NCBI GenBank assembly: GCA_039818345.1
Contig: JBCBUC010000010.1
Span: 1-64,000, forward strand
DNA: 64,000 nucleotides
Origin: Parvularcula sp039818345
Lineage (GTDB): Bacteria; Pseudomonadota; Alphaproteobacteria; Caulobacterales; Parvularculaceae
Reading direction: 5' to 3'
The position numbers and the translations under genes are program-made. The notes below the pieces were generated by a model. The model saw nothing but the letters and a program-made list of their open reading frames with translations. It searched no databases and was not told the DNA's origin. Each line of letters begins with the position of its first letter. Position 1 is the stretch's first letter. Shown in pieces: positions 32,433-39,992 of the stretch.

Positions 32433-33284
32433 TCACAGAGGCGACGGCTCAATCCATCGCGCCAGACCAGAAACACGCACCGGCGCCCCTGGCACCTCAT
32501 CGAGCGCGACGTCAATCAAGGACGGGCTGCCCATGTCTTCGCCTTGGCGGATGGTAAGTCTGCCGCCATGGGGCCAAGCCTGGTCTCGCAGGTAGCCAGC
32601 AAACGCCGCCGCCGCCGCGCCGGTTGCTGGGTCCTCCAACACACCGCCTGATGCAAAGGCGTTGCGGACTGAAAAGGCCTGCTCCCCTTCTATGCAAAGC
32701 AGCATCACCGTCACGAAATCATGCTGGCGCATCACCGTCCGGCCCCGATCGATATCGTAATGCATGGCCGCCAGCGTTGAGCGGCTCTTGAGCGGCAACA
32801 AGGCGTGGTCAGCGCCGCCATGGATGCGCGCTGGCGCAAGGCGCGGATCAAGGTCATCTGTGGTCAGATTGAACAAAGCCAAGAGACTGGCCAGCTCTTG
32901 ATCCGATAACGGACCGCTTTTGGTCGGTGGAGACGTCAGCGTTGCGCGCATGCCCGTCTCCTCGGTTTCCACATCGACGCTGATCTCCGCTTCGTTGAGG
33001 GTCAGCGCATAACGGCCCGCGCCATGACGATGCCCCAAGGCAGCGCCGAGTGCGATCGTGGCGTGCCCGCAAAAGGGCACTTCTGATTCCGGCGAGAAAT
33101 ACCGCACCCTCCACGCACGACCATCATCGCCCTGAGAGACCGCAAACGCCGTTTCGGAATAGCCGACATCCGCTGCAACCTGCGCCATCGCCGCATCACC
33201 GGCCGGTTCATCAAGCAAAACGACCCCGGCAGGGTTGCCGCCTTTCTCGCCGTGGCTGAAGGCTGCGATCCGTTGAACGTCCAT
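32433..33284 (-). CDS. PhzF family isomerase/epimerase
   Basis: A 283-residue PhzF-type protein with two similar halves. Motifs: FSHGEKGGNPAGVVLLDEP, SETAFAV (catalytic Glu region), YFSPESEVPFCGHATI (loop of the first half) and SGGVLEDPATGAAAAAFAGYL. Family members isomerise or epimerise small molecules; phenazine is not implied. Start at 33284 after GGAGAGG. An Lrp-type regulator is divergent 126 bases upstream. Its 3' end abuts the palindromic repeat at 32335-32432. Confidence 0.9.
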   Translation of the reverse strand: MDVQRIAAFSHGEKGGNPAGVVLLDEPAGDAAMAQVAADVGYSETAFAVSQGDDGRAWRVRYFSPESEVPFCGHATIALGAALGHRHGAGRYALTLNEAEISVDVETEETGMRATLTSPPTKSGPLSDQELASLLALFNLTTDDLDPRLAPARIHGGADHALLPLKSRSTLAAMHYDIDRGRTVMRQHDFVTVMLLCIEGEQAFSVRNAFASGGVLEDPATGAAAAAFAGYLRDQAWPHGGRLTIRQGEDMGSPSLIDVALDEVPGAPVRVSGLARWIEPSPL

Positions 33285-33410
33285 GATCCTCTCCAATCGC
33301 TGGTGACGATCCTAGTCTAGCGGGACATTTCAGGGTCTGTACCGGCTTATTCCATGGCCAATGCGCGAAAAGACCTTTGATAAATTCATCGTCTGCAACA
33401 TATACCCACG

Positions 33411-33875
33411 ATGTCAAAAGCCTTAGACTCCATTGATCATCGAATCATCGAAGCACTCGACGCGGACGGCCGAGCAAGCCTCGCCGAGCTTGGGAAATCT
33501 GTGCAGTTATCGGGGCCCGCCGTTGGTGAACGCCTCAGGCGCTTACGCGAACACGGAATCATTGACGGCTTTGGTGCACGGATCAATCTTCGGGCGCTCG
33601 GCTATTCGCTACAAGCCCTTGTACGGATCAAACCCCGCGGCGGGCACCTCCATACCGTTGAACGCATGATTGAGGATCAGCCGAGATTTTTGAGTTGTTA
33701 TCGCGTGACGGGGGAAGACTGCTACGTCGCCCGCTTGGTGCTGGCGGATGTGGCGGAGTTGGATGATATTCTGCTGCCGTTTCACGACCGGGCGGAAACC
33801 CACACATCGATCATCAAATCGTCGGTCTTTGACTTTCGCTTGCCGCCGCTGGCGACGCGTGAGCCGGCGCGCTGA
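33411..33875 (+). CDS. Lrp/AsnC family transcriptional regulator
   Basis: A 154-residue protein with an N-terminal helix-turn-helix (DHRIIEALDADGRASLAELGKSVQLSGPAV) quoted as residues 8-37 and a C-terminal RAM domain (CYRVTGEDCYVARLVLADVAEL). No ribosome site is visible before the ATG and the -10-like CATATA is close, so leaderless translation is possible. Divergent from phzF, likely controlling it in response to an amino acid. Its stop is directly followed by the convergent small gene. Confidence 0.88.
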   Translation: MSKALDSIDHRIIEALDADGRASLAELGKSVQLSGPAVGERLRRLREHGIIDGFGARINLRALGYSLQALVRIKPRGGHLHTVERMIEDQPRFLSCYRVTGEDCYVARLVLADVAELDDILLPFHDRAETHTSIIKSSVFDFRLPPLATREPAR

Positions 33876-34085
33876 TTAGGAATTGACCCAGGTTTTTGAT
33901 TTGGGCTCGGTGGCCTCAGCGGCGCGCTGGTACCCGCTGACCTCAAATTCCGCCGTCGCTGCGCTCACCCATGTCGCCATCACGACCGCCATGACCATGG
34001 CCACACCGCCAAGACGGCTAAAAAGCGTCCGGCGCTTGAAGATATAACGGCGTTCCACAAGGACTTGCATGTCCGACAACCTCAT
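33876..34085 (-). CDS. Small single-pass membrane protein
   Basis: A 69-residue frame with basic N-terminus (VERRYIFKRRTLFSR), a hydrophobic stretch (VAMVMAVVMATWVSAATA) and a polar C-terminal tail, i.e. type II topology. Its stop directly abuts the stop of the convergent Lrp gene (no overlap). AGGA lies about 10 bases before the ATG. I know no family; short length means it could be chance, but the tail-to-tail packing and topology support a gene. Confidence 0.5.
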   Translation of the reverse strand: MRLSDMQVLVERRYIFKRRTLFSRLGGVAMVMAVVMATWVSAATAEFEVSGYQRAAEATEPKSKTWVNS

Positions 34086-34219
34086 ACTCGATGATCCTGG
34101 TATGACGACGGATCATGGCAAGGATGGGGCACGAAATCGGAAATGAGGGCCTTCAACCTGCCCTACTCGTCACCAAAGCATTGACGACAAGCACCAGCAT
34201 TTGAAGCAAATGCGCGCAT

Positions 34220-34253
34220 AAAAAAGTCCGCACCACCCTCCTGGTACGGACTT
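34220..34253 (-). terminator. Intrinsic terminator of phaB
   Basis: On the minus strand: arm AAGTCCGTACCA, six-base loop, arm TGGTGCGGACTT, with one internal mismatch, followed by TTTTTT-type run (plus-strand A-run 34220-34225). It lies 21 bases after the phaB stop. The gap 34086-34274 otherwise shows no gene. Confidence 0.85.
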
Positions 34254-34274
34254 ATCGCTATTCCACAAGAGAAC

Positions 34275-35000
34275 TTACGCGGTGATGTACTGCCCGCCAT
34301 TGGCTGTCAGCACAGCGCCGGTGATGAAGCCTGCATCTTTCGAGGCAAGGAAGCTGACCATCGCGCCCATCTCCTCGGGCGTGCCCAATCGGCCGACAGG
34401 GATCCCGGCAATAATCGAATCGAGCACCTCCTGCTTCATGGAGGACGTCATATCAGTGGCGATATAGCCAGGCGCGAGGGCATTGACGGTGATGCCCTTC
34501 CGCGCGGTTTCCTGGGCCAGCGCTCGGGTGAAACCAATGATGCCAGCTTTGGCCGCCGAATAATTGGTTTGTCCGAACTGACCCTTTTGTCCGTTGATCG
34601 AGCTCACATTGATGATCCGGCCATAACCGCGGTCGCGCATGCCGCCGATCAAGGGGCGGGTCATGTTAAAGGCGCTGTCGAGATTGGTGGTGATCACCTG
34701 GCTCCACTGCTCCGCCGTCATTTTGTGGAAGGCGCCGTCGCGGGTGATCCCGGCATTGTTGACGAGGACGCTGGTCCCGCCATGTTCGGCCTCGATCTGG
34801 CCGATCGTTTCTTCGCACGCGCCGTAATTGCCCACATCGCACTGATAGACAGCAATGCCGAGCTCTTCGGCTGCTTTGTTCGCTGCTTCCGCGTTGCCGC
34901 CATAAATCGCCGCAACGGTCATGCCGTCGTCTTTCAGCCGTTTCGAAATCGAATAACCGATCCCGCGGGTTCCGCCGGTGACGATAGCAACATGGCTCAT
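34275..35000 (-). CDS. phaB: Acetoacetyl-CoA reductase PhaB
   Basis: A 241-residue short-chain dehydrogenase: VTGGTRGIGYSISKRL (NADPH site; Gly rich), VNNAGITRDGAF, INVSSINGQKGQFGQTNY-SAAKAG (catalytic Ser, Tyr and Lys) and the C-terminal FITGAVLTANGGQYI. This matches the PhaB type, which makes 3-hydroxybutyryl-CoA from acetoacetyl-CoA for PHB. GAGGAA precedes ATG 35000; the frame to 35048 is not used. Followed by an intrinsic terminator. Fourth in a run with phaA, a DUF6265 protein and a lipoprotein. Confidence 0.94.
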   Translation of the reverse strand: MSHVAIVTGGTRGIGYSISKRLKDDGMTVAAIYGGNAEAANKAAEELGIAVYQCDVGNYGACEETIGQIEAEHGGTSVLVNNAGITRDGAFHKMTAEQWSQVITTNLDSAFNMTRPLIGGMRDRGYGRIINVSSINGQKGQFGQTNYSAAKAGIIGFTRALAQETARKGITVNALAPGYIATDMTSSMKQEVLDSIIAGIPVGRLGTPEEMGAMVSFLASKDAGFITGAVLTANGGQYITA

Positions 35001-35129
35001 ATCATTCCTCCATCTCAAAACACCGCAGGTCTCATGGCCCGCCCACAACCCTGATTTACCGAGGCCTCAGGAGAACGCCAGCAACGAGCGCAGTCCTTTT
35101 TGTGATGAAGGGACGCAGGAAGAGAGCTT

Positions 35130-35411
35130 TTAGCAGCCTTGCGCCGGCCCCGTTGTGTTGATCGGCGCAGCGCGGCCATCAATCATCGCCGCGCGAAAAC
35201 GCTGCTCTTCGACCATCGCCAAACATGTTTGGTCGCCATCAGCACGCTCCGTGCGCAAGCGATCGGTCTCCGCAGCGATGCAGCGTTGCCGGGAGTCCGC
35301 GTCTTGGCGCCCTTTGCATGCTTCGTAAGCCGAGGATTGCGTTTGCTTGTCAGCCGTTGAGCAGGCCGACACCAGTGGAAAAGAAGCCAAAAGCACAATC
35401 ATCAGTCTCAT
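35130..35411 (-). CDS. Small lipoprotein
   Basis: A 93-residue protein. Start at 35411 after GGGGAA; the frame upstream to 35456 lacks a signal. Signal MRLMIVLLASFPLVSACSTA with lipobox VSAC. The mature part is charged, with four Cys (EACKGRQ, RCIAAE, TCLAMVEEQ, AQGC), probably two disulfides in the periplasm. Function unknown. Lies between phaB and the DUF6265 gene on the same strand. Confidence 0.55.
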   Translation of the reverse strand: MRLMIVLLASFPLVSACSTADKQTQSSAYEACKGRQDADSRQRCIAAETDRLRTERADGDQTCLAMVEEQRFRAAMIDGRAAPINTTGPAQGC

Positions 35412-35480
35412 GAGAAATTCCCCGTCATCGCGCAAAACGCAGCTTAGCGGTCGCACTCCCTTGATGATAGAGGAACAAGA

Positions 35481-35891
35481 TTAAGGGTTTGTCGGACAAG
35501 CAAAATAAGTCCATTGGCGCAAATGAGAACCATCCAAAAGGGACACCGACGCAGTCAACGCAGCCCCCTCTCGTTTATAGGTGATCACTTGAGGATCATC
35601 ATGGTCTCGGTTCTCAAACGTGATGGTGGCGTCTGTTCTCTTGGCTTCGGTGAACATGGTTGGTCCTTGGCCAGCTGGATAAGCGAAAAAGAGTGCCCGC
35701 TCACCGTCCGATTCGATTCGCAATTGTTCAAAAAACACGATCTCGCCGTCACGTCGGACGATGTTGTAGCCAAATGCGTAGTGATCATCCGCACGCGCCC
35801 AAGATTCTTGGATCGTGCCATCCTCTGTGACCCAACATCCGCTGAGCCAGGTAGGCACGCCGGAAGACTTCTCCGGCGCGATCAGCGCCAA
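35481..35891 (-). CDS. DUF6265-type protein, possibly exported
   Basis: At least 136 residues with the motif TWLSGCWVTEDGTIQESWARADD and later YFACPTNP, a small beta-barrel family (DUF6265). The visible start at 35891 is TTG without a ribosome site. In the same frame an upstream CTG at 35921 follows GAGAGGG by four bases and would add the hydrophobic leader LTPIIAITALLALIA, a plausible signal peptide; a CTG start would be unusual. It lies 60 bases after phaA and 69 before the lipoprotein gene. Function unknown. Confidence 0.65.
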   Translation of the reverse strand: MALIAPEKSSGVPTWLSGCWVTEDGTIQESWARADDHYAFGYNIVRRDGEIVFFEQLRIESDGERALFFAYPAGQGPTMFTEAKRTDATITFENRDHDDPQVITYKREGAALTASVSLLDGSHLRQWTYFACPTNP

Positions 35892-35951
35892 GAGCGCTGT
35901 GATGGCGATGATCGGTGTCAGATGACCCTCTCGACGCGGACAAAAGCGGTC

Positions 35952-37133
35952 CTAGTGGATCCGCTCAACACACATGGCGACACCCATGCCGCCGCCGATG
36001 CAAAGCGTCGCGAGACCTTTGCTGACTTCCCGGCGCTTCATCTCGTGAAGGAGCGTGGTGAGAATGCGCGCACCGGACGCACCGATGGGATGACCAAGAG
36101 CGATCGCGCCGCCATTGACGTTCACTTTCTCTGGGTCCCAACCAAGTTCCTTGCCCACCGACAAGGCTTGGGCAGCAAAGGCTTCGTTGGCTTCGATGAG
36201 ATCAAGATCGGAGAGCGTCCAACCGGCCTTTTCAAGCGCGAGGCGCGACGCAGGCGCAGGACCGATACCCATGATCGATGGATCCACACCGCAATGAGCA
36301 AATCCGGCAATCCGCGCCAGCGGTGTCGTTCCTTGCGCTTCGGCCTCGTCCATCGACATCAGCACCAGTGCCGCCGCGCCGTCATTAAGACCGGAGGCGT
36401 TGCCCGCCGTCACGGAGCCGTCTTTGGCAAAAGCTGGGCGAAGACCAGCCAGCTTTTCCGCCGTCGTTCCGCCTTTGATGTACTCGTCCTTCTCAAAAAC
36501 GATGTCGCCTTTGCGGTTCTTGATCGTCACCGGCGTGATCTCGGCGTCAAAATACCCAGCCTCTTGGGCGGCGGCGGCCTTTTGCTGGGAGCCCGCGGAG
36601 AAGGCGTCCTGCTCTTCGCGGGTGACCTGGTATTTCTCGGCCAGGTTCTCCGCGGTTCGCCCCATGTGGTAATCGTTGAATGCGTCCCAAAGGCCATCGG
36701 TGATCATGGTGTCGACCAGGCTGACCGGACCCATTTTTGTGCCATTGCGCATGACGGACGCATGCGGTGCGGCTGACATGTTTTCCTGACCACCAGCGAC
36801 GACGACGTTTGCGTCGCCATTCTTGATCACTTGTGCGCCAAGCATCGCTGCACGAAGTCCCGATCCGCACACTTGGTTGATGGTCATGGCGGGCCGCTCT
36901 TGCGGAATACCGGCATGAAGGGCGGCCTGGCGCGCGGTGTTTTGTCCAAGACCAGCGGTGAGCACATTGCCCATCACCACCTCATCAACCTTGTCAGCAT
37001 CGACACCGGCCCGCTTCATCGCTTCGTCGATCACCACGCGACCGAGTTCCGACGAGGCGACAGGCGCCAACGTCCCACCAAAGCTACCGATGGCCGTCCG
37101 TGCGGCGCTTGCAATCACGACTTCTTTGCTCAT
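35952..37133 (-). CDS. phaA: Acetyl-CoA acetyltransferase PhaA (beta-ketothiolase)
   Basis: A 393-residue thiolase: NQVCGSGLRAAMLG (active-site Cys), GGQENMSAAPH, NVNGGAIALGHPIGASGARI (His) and CIGGGMGVAMC (second Cys). Condenses two acetyl-CoA molecules to acetoacetyl-CoA. With phaB downstream and the divergent phaR upstream this is a PHB cluster, although a degradative role is possible. The synthase gene phaC is not in the window. Confidence 0.95.
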   Translation of the reverse strand: MSKEVVIASAARTAIGSFGGTLAPVASSELGRVVIDEAMKRAGVDADKVDEVVMGNVLTAGLGQNTARQAALHAGIPQERPAMTINQVCGSGLRAAMLGAQVIKNGDANVVVAGGQENMSAAPHASVMRNGTKMGPVSLVDTMITDGLWDAFNDYHMGRTAENLAEKYQVTREEQDAFSAGSQQKAAAAQEAGYFDAEITPVTIKNRKGDIVFEKDEYIKGGTTAEKLAGLRPAFAKDGSVTAGNASGLNDGAAALVLMSMDEAEAQGTTPLARIAGFAHCGVDPSIMGIGPAPASRLALEKAGWTLSDLDLIEANEAFAAQALSVGKELGWDPEKVNVNGGAIALGHPIGASGARILTTLLHEMKRREVSKGLATLCIGGGMGVAMCVERIH

Positions 37134-37234
37134 GGCTTTTCCTCGTTAACGAAAACGCGCTGGACCACTGGCGTTTCCTCGCCCAATCGGGCTTTCTTCT
37201 TGTCCCTCAGTCGGCTAACGCCGGACCAGTTTGA

Positions 37235-37846
37235 ATGAAAGCGTATATGACCATGGCTCTCGAACAACCAGCGCAAGACGAACGCAAGGACGAAGCGCAG
37301 AACAGCGACGTCACGATCATCAAAAAATACGCTAACCGTCGGCTTTATAATACAAAAAGCTCGACTTACGTGACCCTCGAGACCCTCGCGGCGATGGTCA
37401 AAAAAGGCGAAGAATTTGTCGTGGTGGATGCCAAGTCGGGCGACGATTTGACCCGCGCTGTGCTCGCCCAGATCATCTTCGAACAAGAGACCAAGGGGCA
37501 AAACCTGCTCCCGATCCGATTCTTGCGTCAGTTGATCGGCCTTTACGGTGACAACCTGCAGAGTTTTGTGCCGAGTTACCTCGATGCATCGATGGAGGCG
37601 TTCCGGAAGAACCAAGAGGCCATGCGGCAATCGCTGTCTGAGGCTTTCTCGACGCCGACCTCCGGCATGCAGATTTTTGAGAACGCTGCCCGCCAAAACA
37701 TCGCCCTCTTTGAGCAAGGCATGGCGATGTTCGGTCTCAAATCTCCGATGGGCAAAGCGGGCGCCGAAGACCCCCAACAGTCAGAGATCGACGCCCTGCG
37801 TGCTGAAGTCGAGCGGCTGAAGTCAGAGCTCGCCAGCAAAGACTAA
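37235..37846 (+). CDS. phaR: Polyhydroxyalkanoate synthesis regulator PhaR
   Basis: A 203-residue protein with the PhaR DNA-binding domain IIKKYANRRLYNTKSSTYVTL and the PHB accumulation region (ENAARQNIALFEQGMAMFG), ending in a coiled-coil segment (EIDALRAEVERLKSELAS). It senses PHB granules and represses phasin and pha genes. The ATG at 37235 has no clear ribosome site; 37247 and 37253 are also possible. Divergent from phaA with a 101-base gap, the likely control region. Its stop overlaps the convergent glycosyltransferase stop in CTAA. Confidence 0.93.
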   Translation: MKAYMTMALEQPAQDERKDEAQNSDVTIIKKYANRRLYNTKSSTYVTLETLAAMVKKGEEFVVVDAKSGDDLTRAVLAQIIFEQETKGQNLLPIRFLRQLIGLYGDNLQSFVPSYLDASMEAFRKNQEAMRQSLSEAFSTPTSGMQIFENAARQNIALFEQGMAMFGLKSPMGKAGAEDPQQSEIDALRAEVERLKSELASKD

Positions 37847-38829
37847 ATCGGTTCCTTATCCGCCGAGGATCTTTTGCCTAATCGGCCGAGCCGTTTGTTA
37901 AAGCGCGCGGCGCGGCGCGCGGCGGTTAAACCATTGCGCAGACTGAAGATTGCGAAACGACTCCACCGTTTTGCCCGCCAAAGCGTGAAACGAAATCCAA
38001 AACTCAGCCACAACATGCCGCGCAACAGGGTCAAAAACCCGCGCGGATAGATCCCCGTGTAGTGAAGCGCAAAGTAGCGGTTGAGGCTTTGTTTCTTGAG
38101 CCTTTCGATCCTTAGGGGGTCGACTCGGCTAGAGCTTTTATAATGCGTGACTTCAGCTTGCGGAGCATAAAGGACACGCCCACCTGCCTGCCCAAACCGA
38201 AGAAAAAAATCGATATCCTCCACATGGAGGAAATAGCCCTCGTCAAACCCGTCGATGGTCTGAAATGCAGGCCGCGGAACCATGAACGCAGCGCCTGATA
38301 GGCAGGGTACGGTGGTTACCGACTTCAGTTGCTCCGCTTCGTGACTGTTAAAGCGACGAAAGCGCGGATGGTTCGGCGCAAGCTTATAAAGTCTCGATGC
38401 TTCCACAAACGCGTTCCACGGGGTCAGAATATCCCGTCGACCGCCCTGTTGCTCGGTTCCGTCGGGATTAACGAGGCGCGGCCCCACCGACCAGAGACGA
38501 CCGCCCGTGGCTTGACCGACTTTAAGCAGTTGCTCGACGGCATCATGCCCAAGAACGGCGTCTGGGTTTAAAAACAACAGCGTCTCACCAATTGACGCCT
38601 TTGCGCCTTGGTTGGAAGCCGCCGCGAACCCTATATTACCGTGTCCGGATAGAAGTGTTAGCCTCGGCTCGCGCTCGCTCCATTCCTTCAGCTGATGAAC
38701 CACGGCGCTGGGATTGCCGTTATCGACGAGAACAACATCAACCACTAAGGGCGCAGCAAGCGCGGCCTCAACACTCCGTACCAACACAGGGCCGGTGAAA
38801 TAGCTGACCATGATTACCGAGACGGTCAC
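37843..38829 (-). CDS. Family 2 glycosyltransferase (rhamnosyl/glycosyl-type)
   Basis: A 328-residue GT-A enzyme: SVIMVSYFTGPVLVRSV, LVDNGNPSAV, GNIGFAAASNQGA, LFLNPDAVLG (metal/nucleotide site region), the Pro/Cys-rich SGAAFMVPR and catalytic HVEDIDFFLR. A hydrophobic basic C-terminus (WLSFGFRFTLWRAKRW) suggests peripheral membrane association. Start GTG 38829 overlaps the upstream ligase stop by four bases (GTGA). Together with the downstream-of-thrS ligase gene this looks like an O-antigen or exopolysaccharide set. Sugar donor unknown. Confidence 0.88.
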   Translation of the reverse strand: MTVSVIMVSYFTGPVLVRSVEAALAAPLVVDVVLVDNGNPSAVVHQLKEWSEREPRLTLLSGHGNIGFAAASNQGAKASIGETLLFLNPDAVLGHDAVEQLLKVGQATGGRLWSVGPRLVNPDGTEQQGGRRDILTPWNAFVEASRLYKLAPNHPRFRRFNSHEAEQLKSVTTVPCLSGAAFMVPRPAFQTIDGFDEGYFLHVEDIDFFLRFGQAGGRVLYAPQAEVTHYKSSSRVDPLRIERLKKQSLNRYFALHYTGIYPRGFLTLLRGMLWLSFGFRFTLWRAKRWSRFAIFSLRNGLTAARRAARFNKRLGRLGKRSSADKEPI

Positions 38830-39992
38830 GCAGCTTTCTCCGATAACAGACCGTAAAACGCATAGGCGGTCAACAAGGTCGCCGAGGAGAAGTACACGTT
38901 CCACATCGTCGTTTGCACGCTAAAGATCACGACCATGATGGCGATAAGCGACGTGATCGCCACACAAGCCTCACGGCTCCATGATGGCCGCAAAACTGTA
39001 CGTGCCGCCATTAGGAACGCCGCAACCAACAGACCATAGCCAACAAGACCGTACTCATAGAGAATTTCAATCGGTACATTATGCGGGTGTACAGAAACTT
39101 GGCTGACCTCCATGCCAAACCCCGTAAGCTCTATGCGTCCCGCTTCCTTGCTCAGCGCCCTGGTGGCGCGCGCGCCTGCCCCAAAGAGTGTTTGGCCAGC
39201 AAGCCATTCATCAAGAACCGTCCGCCATATGACCAAGCGGTGAACAGAGCTCGTCGGGAGGGACGACATCGCAGCCAGCGTCTGAACAGGCGGTAAACTC
39301 AAGGCGAACGCAAAAGGTACCGCAAGAGCAACGCCCACGCTTGCCAAGACTGTGCGCAGGGCGATGGCGGGTTGCCAAAACGCCAGCAAGCCGGCCGCTA
39401 TCCCCACAAAGGCGGCCACGACATTAGCCTCTACAGGCAAAGTGATCGCGGCGATCATATAGATGATCAGCACACCTATCGCCCAGCTAATGCCGCGATG
39501 CTTGGCGATAGCCATCACAAGAAATGGCATCATCATCAAAAGAATTCCGATGCCGCGGGCCGTCGCAACAGCATCCTTATCAGGACGATTATCCGGCGGT
39601 ACAATCGCGCGGATACCGCTGCCTGTGATGGCGTCAACGAACAAAAGAACCAAGGCAACGCTTAGTCCAATCATCAGCATATGGACCGGAGGTCTGGGGC
39701 GCTGAAAAACGCCAAAGCCCACCAAAAAAAGCACAGGCTGCCACCATATCCAATCGGCTGCGCCGCCTTGCGGTGTCCACAGAGCACTCAGCACCGAGTA
39801 GACCACCAAGAGACCGAGTGCGATGACCCAAGAGGGTAACGTCGACACCGACGGTGCTTTGGCCAAGCCAATAAGGGCTGGCAAAGCATAGGCAGCCGTC
39901 ACGGCCGGAAAGCTCCGAAAGGACAATAGCAGGATAGGCGCCGCCATGAGAGCGACAAACCAGAGCCACCCTCTTGCCAGGCGGTCACCCAC
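38826..39992 (-). CDS. O-antigen ligase/polymerase-type membrane protein
   Basis: A 388-residue polytopic membrane protein with about ten helices and the large periplasmic loop signature SVHPHNVPIEILYEYGLVGYG of the Wzy/WaaL (O-antigen ligase) superfamily. It joins O-antigen or other glycans to a lipid or polymerises them. Its first codons overlap the thrS 3' end by eight bases, and it overlaps the glycosyltransferase by four, forming a thrS-ligase-transferase unit. Whether ligase or polymerase cannot be decided. Confidence 0.83.
   Translation of the reverse strand: MGDRLARGWLWFVALMAAPILLLSFRSFPAVTAAYALPALIGLAKAPSVSTLPSWVIALGLLVVYSVLSALWTPQGGAADWIWWQPVLFLVGFGVFQRPRPPVHMLMIGLSVALVLLFVDAITGSGIRAIVPPDNRPDKDAVATARGIGILLMMMPFLVMAIAKHRGISWAIGVLIIYMIAAITLPVEANVVAAFVGIAAGLLAFWQPAIALRTVLASVGVALAVPFAFALSLPPVQTLAAMSSLPTSSVHRLVIWRTVLDEWLAGQTLFGAGARATRALSKEAGRIELTGFGMEVSQVSVHPHNVPIEILYEYGLVGYGLLVAAFLMAARTVLRPSWSREACVAITSLIAIMVVIFSVQTTMWNVYFSSATLLTAYAFYGLLSEKAA

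Noticed and set aside
32433..33284. PhzF as evidence for phenazine biosynthesis
   Set aside because: The family name is broad; no other phz genes are present.
35514..36776. A 420-codon plus-strand frame opposite phaA
   Set aside because: Antisense shadow of the thiolase; Arg-rich low-complexity product.
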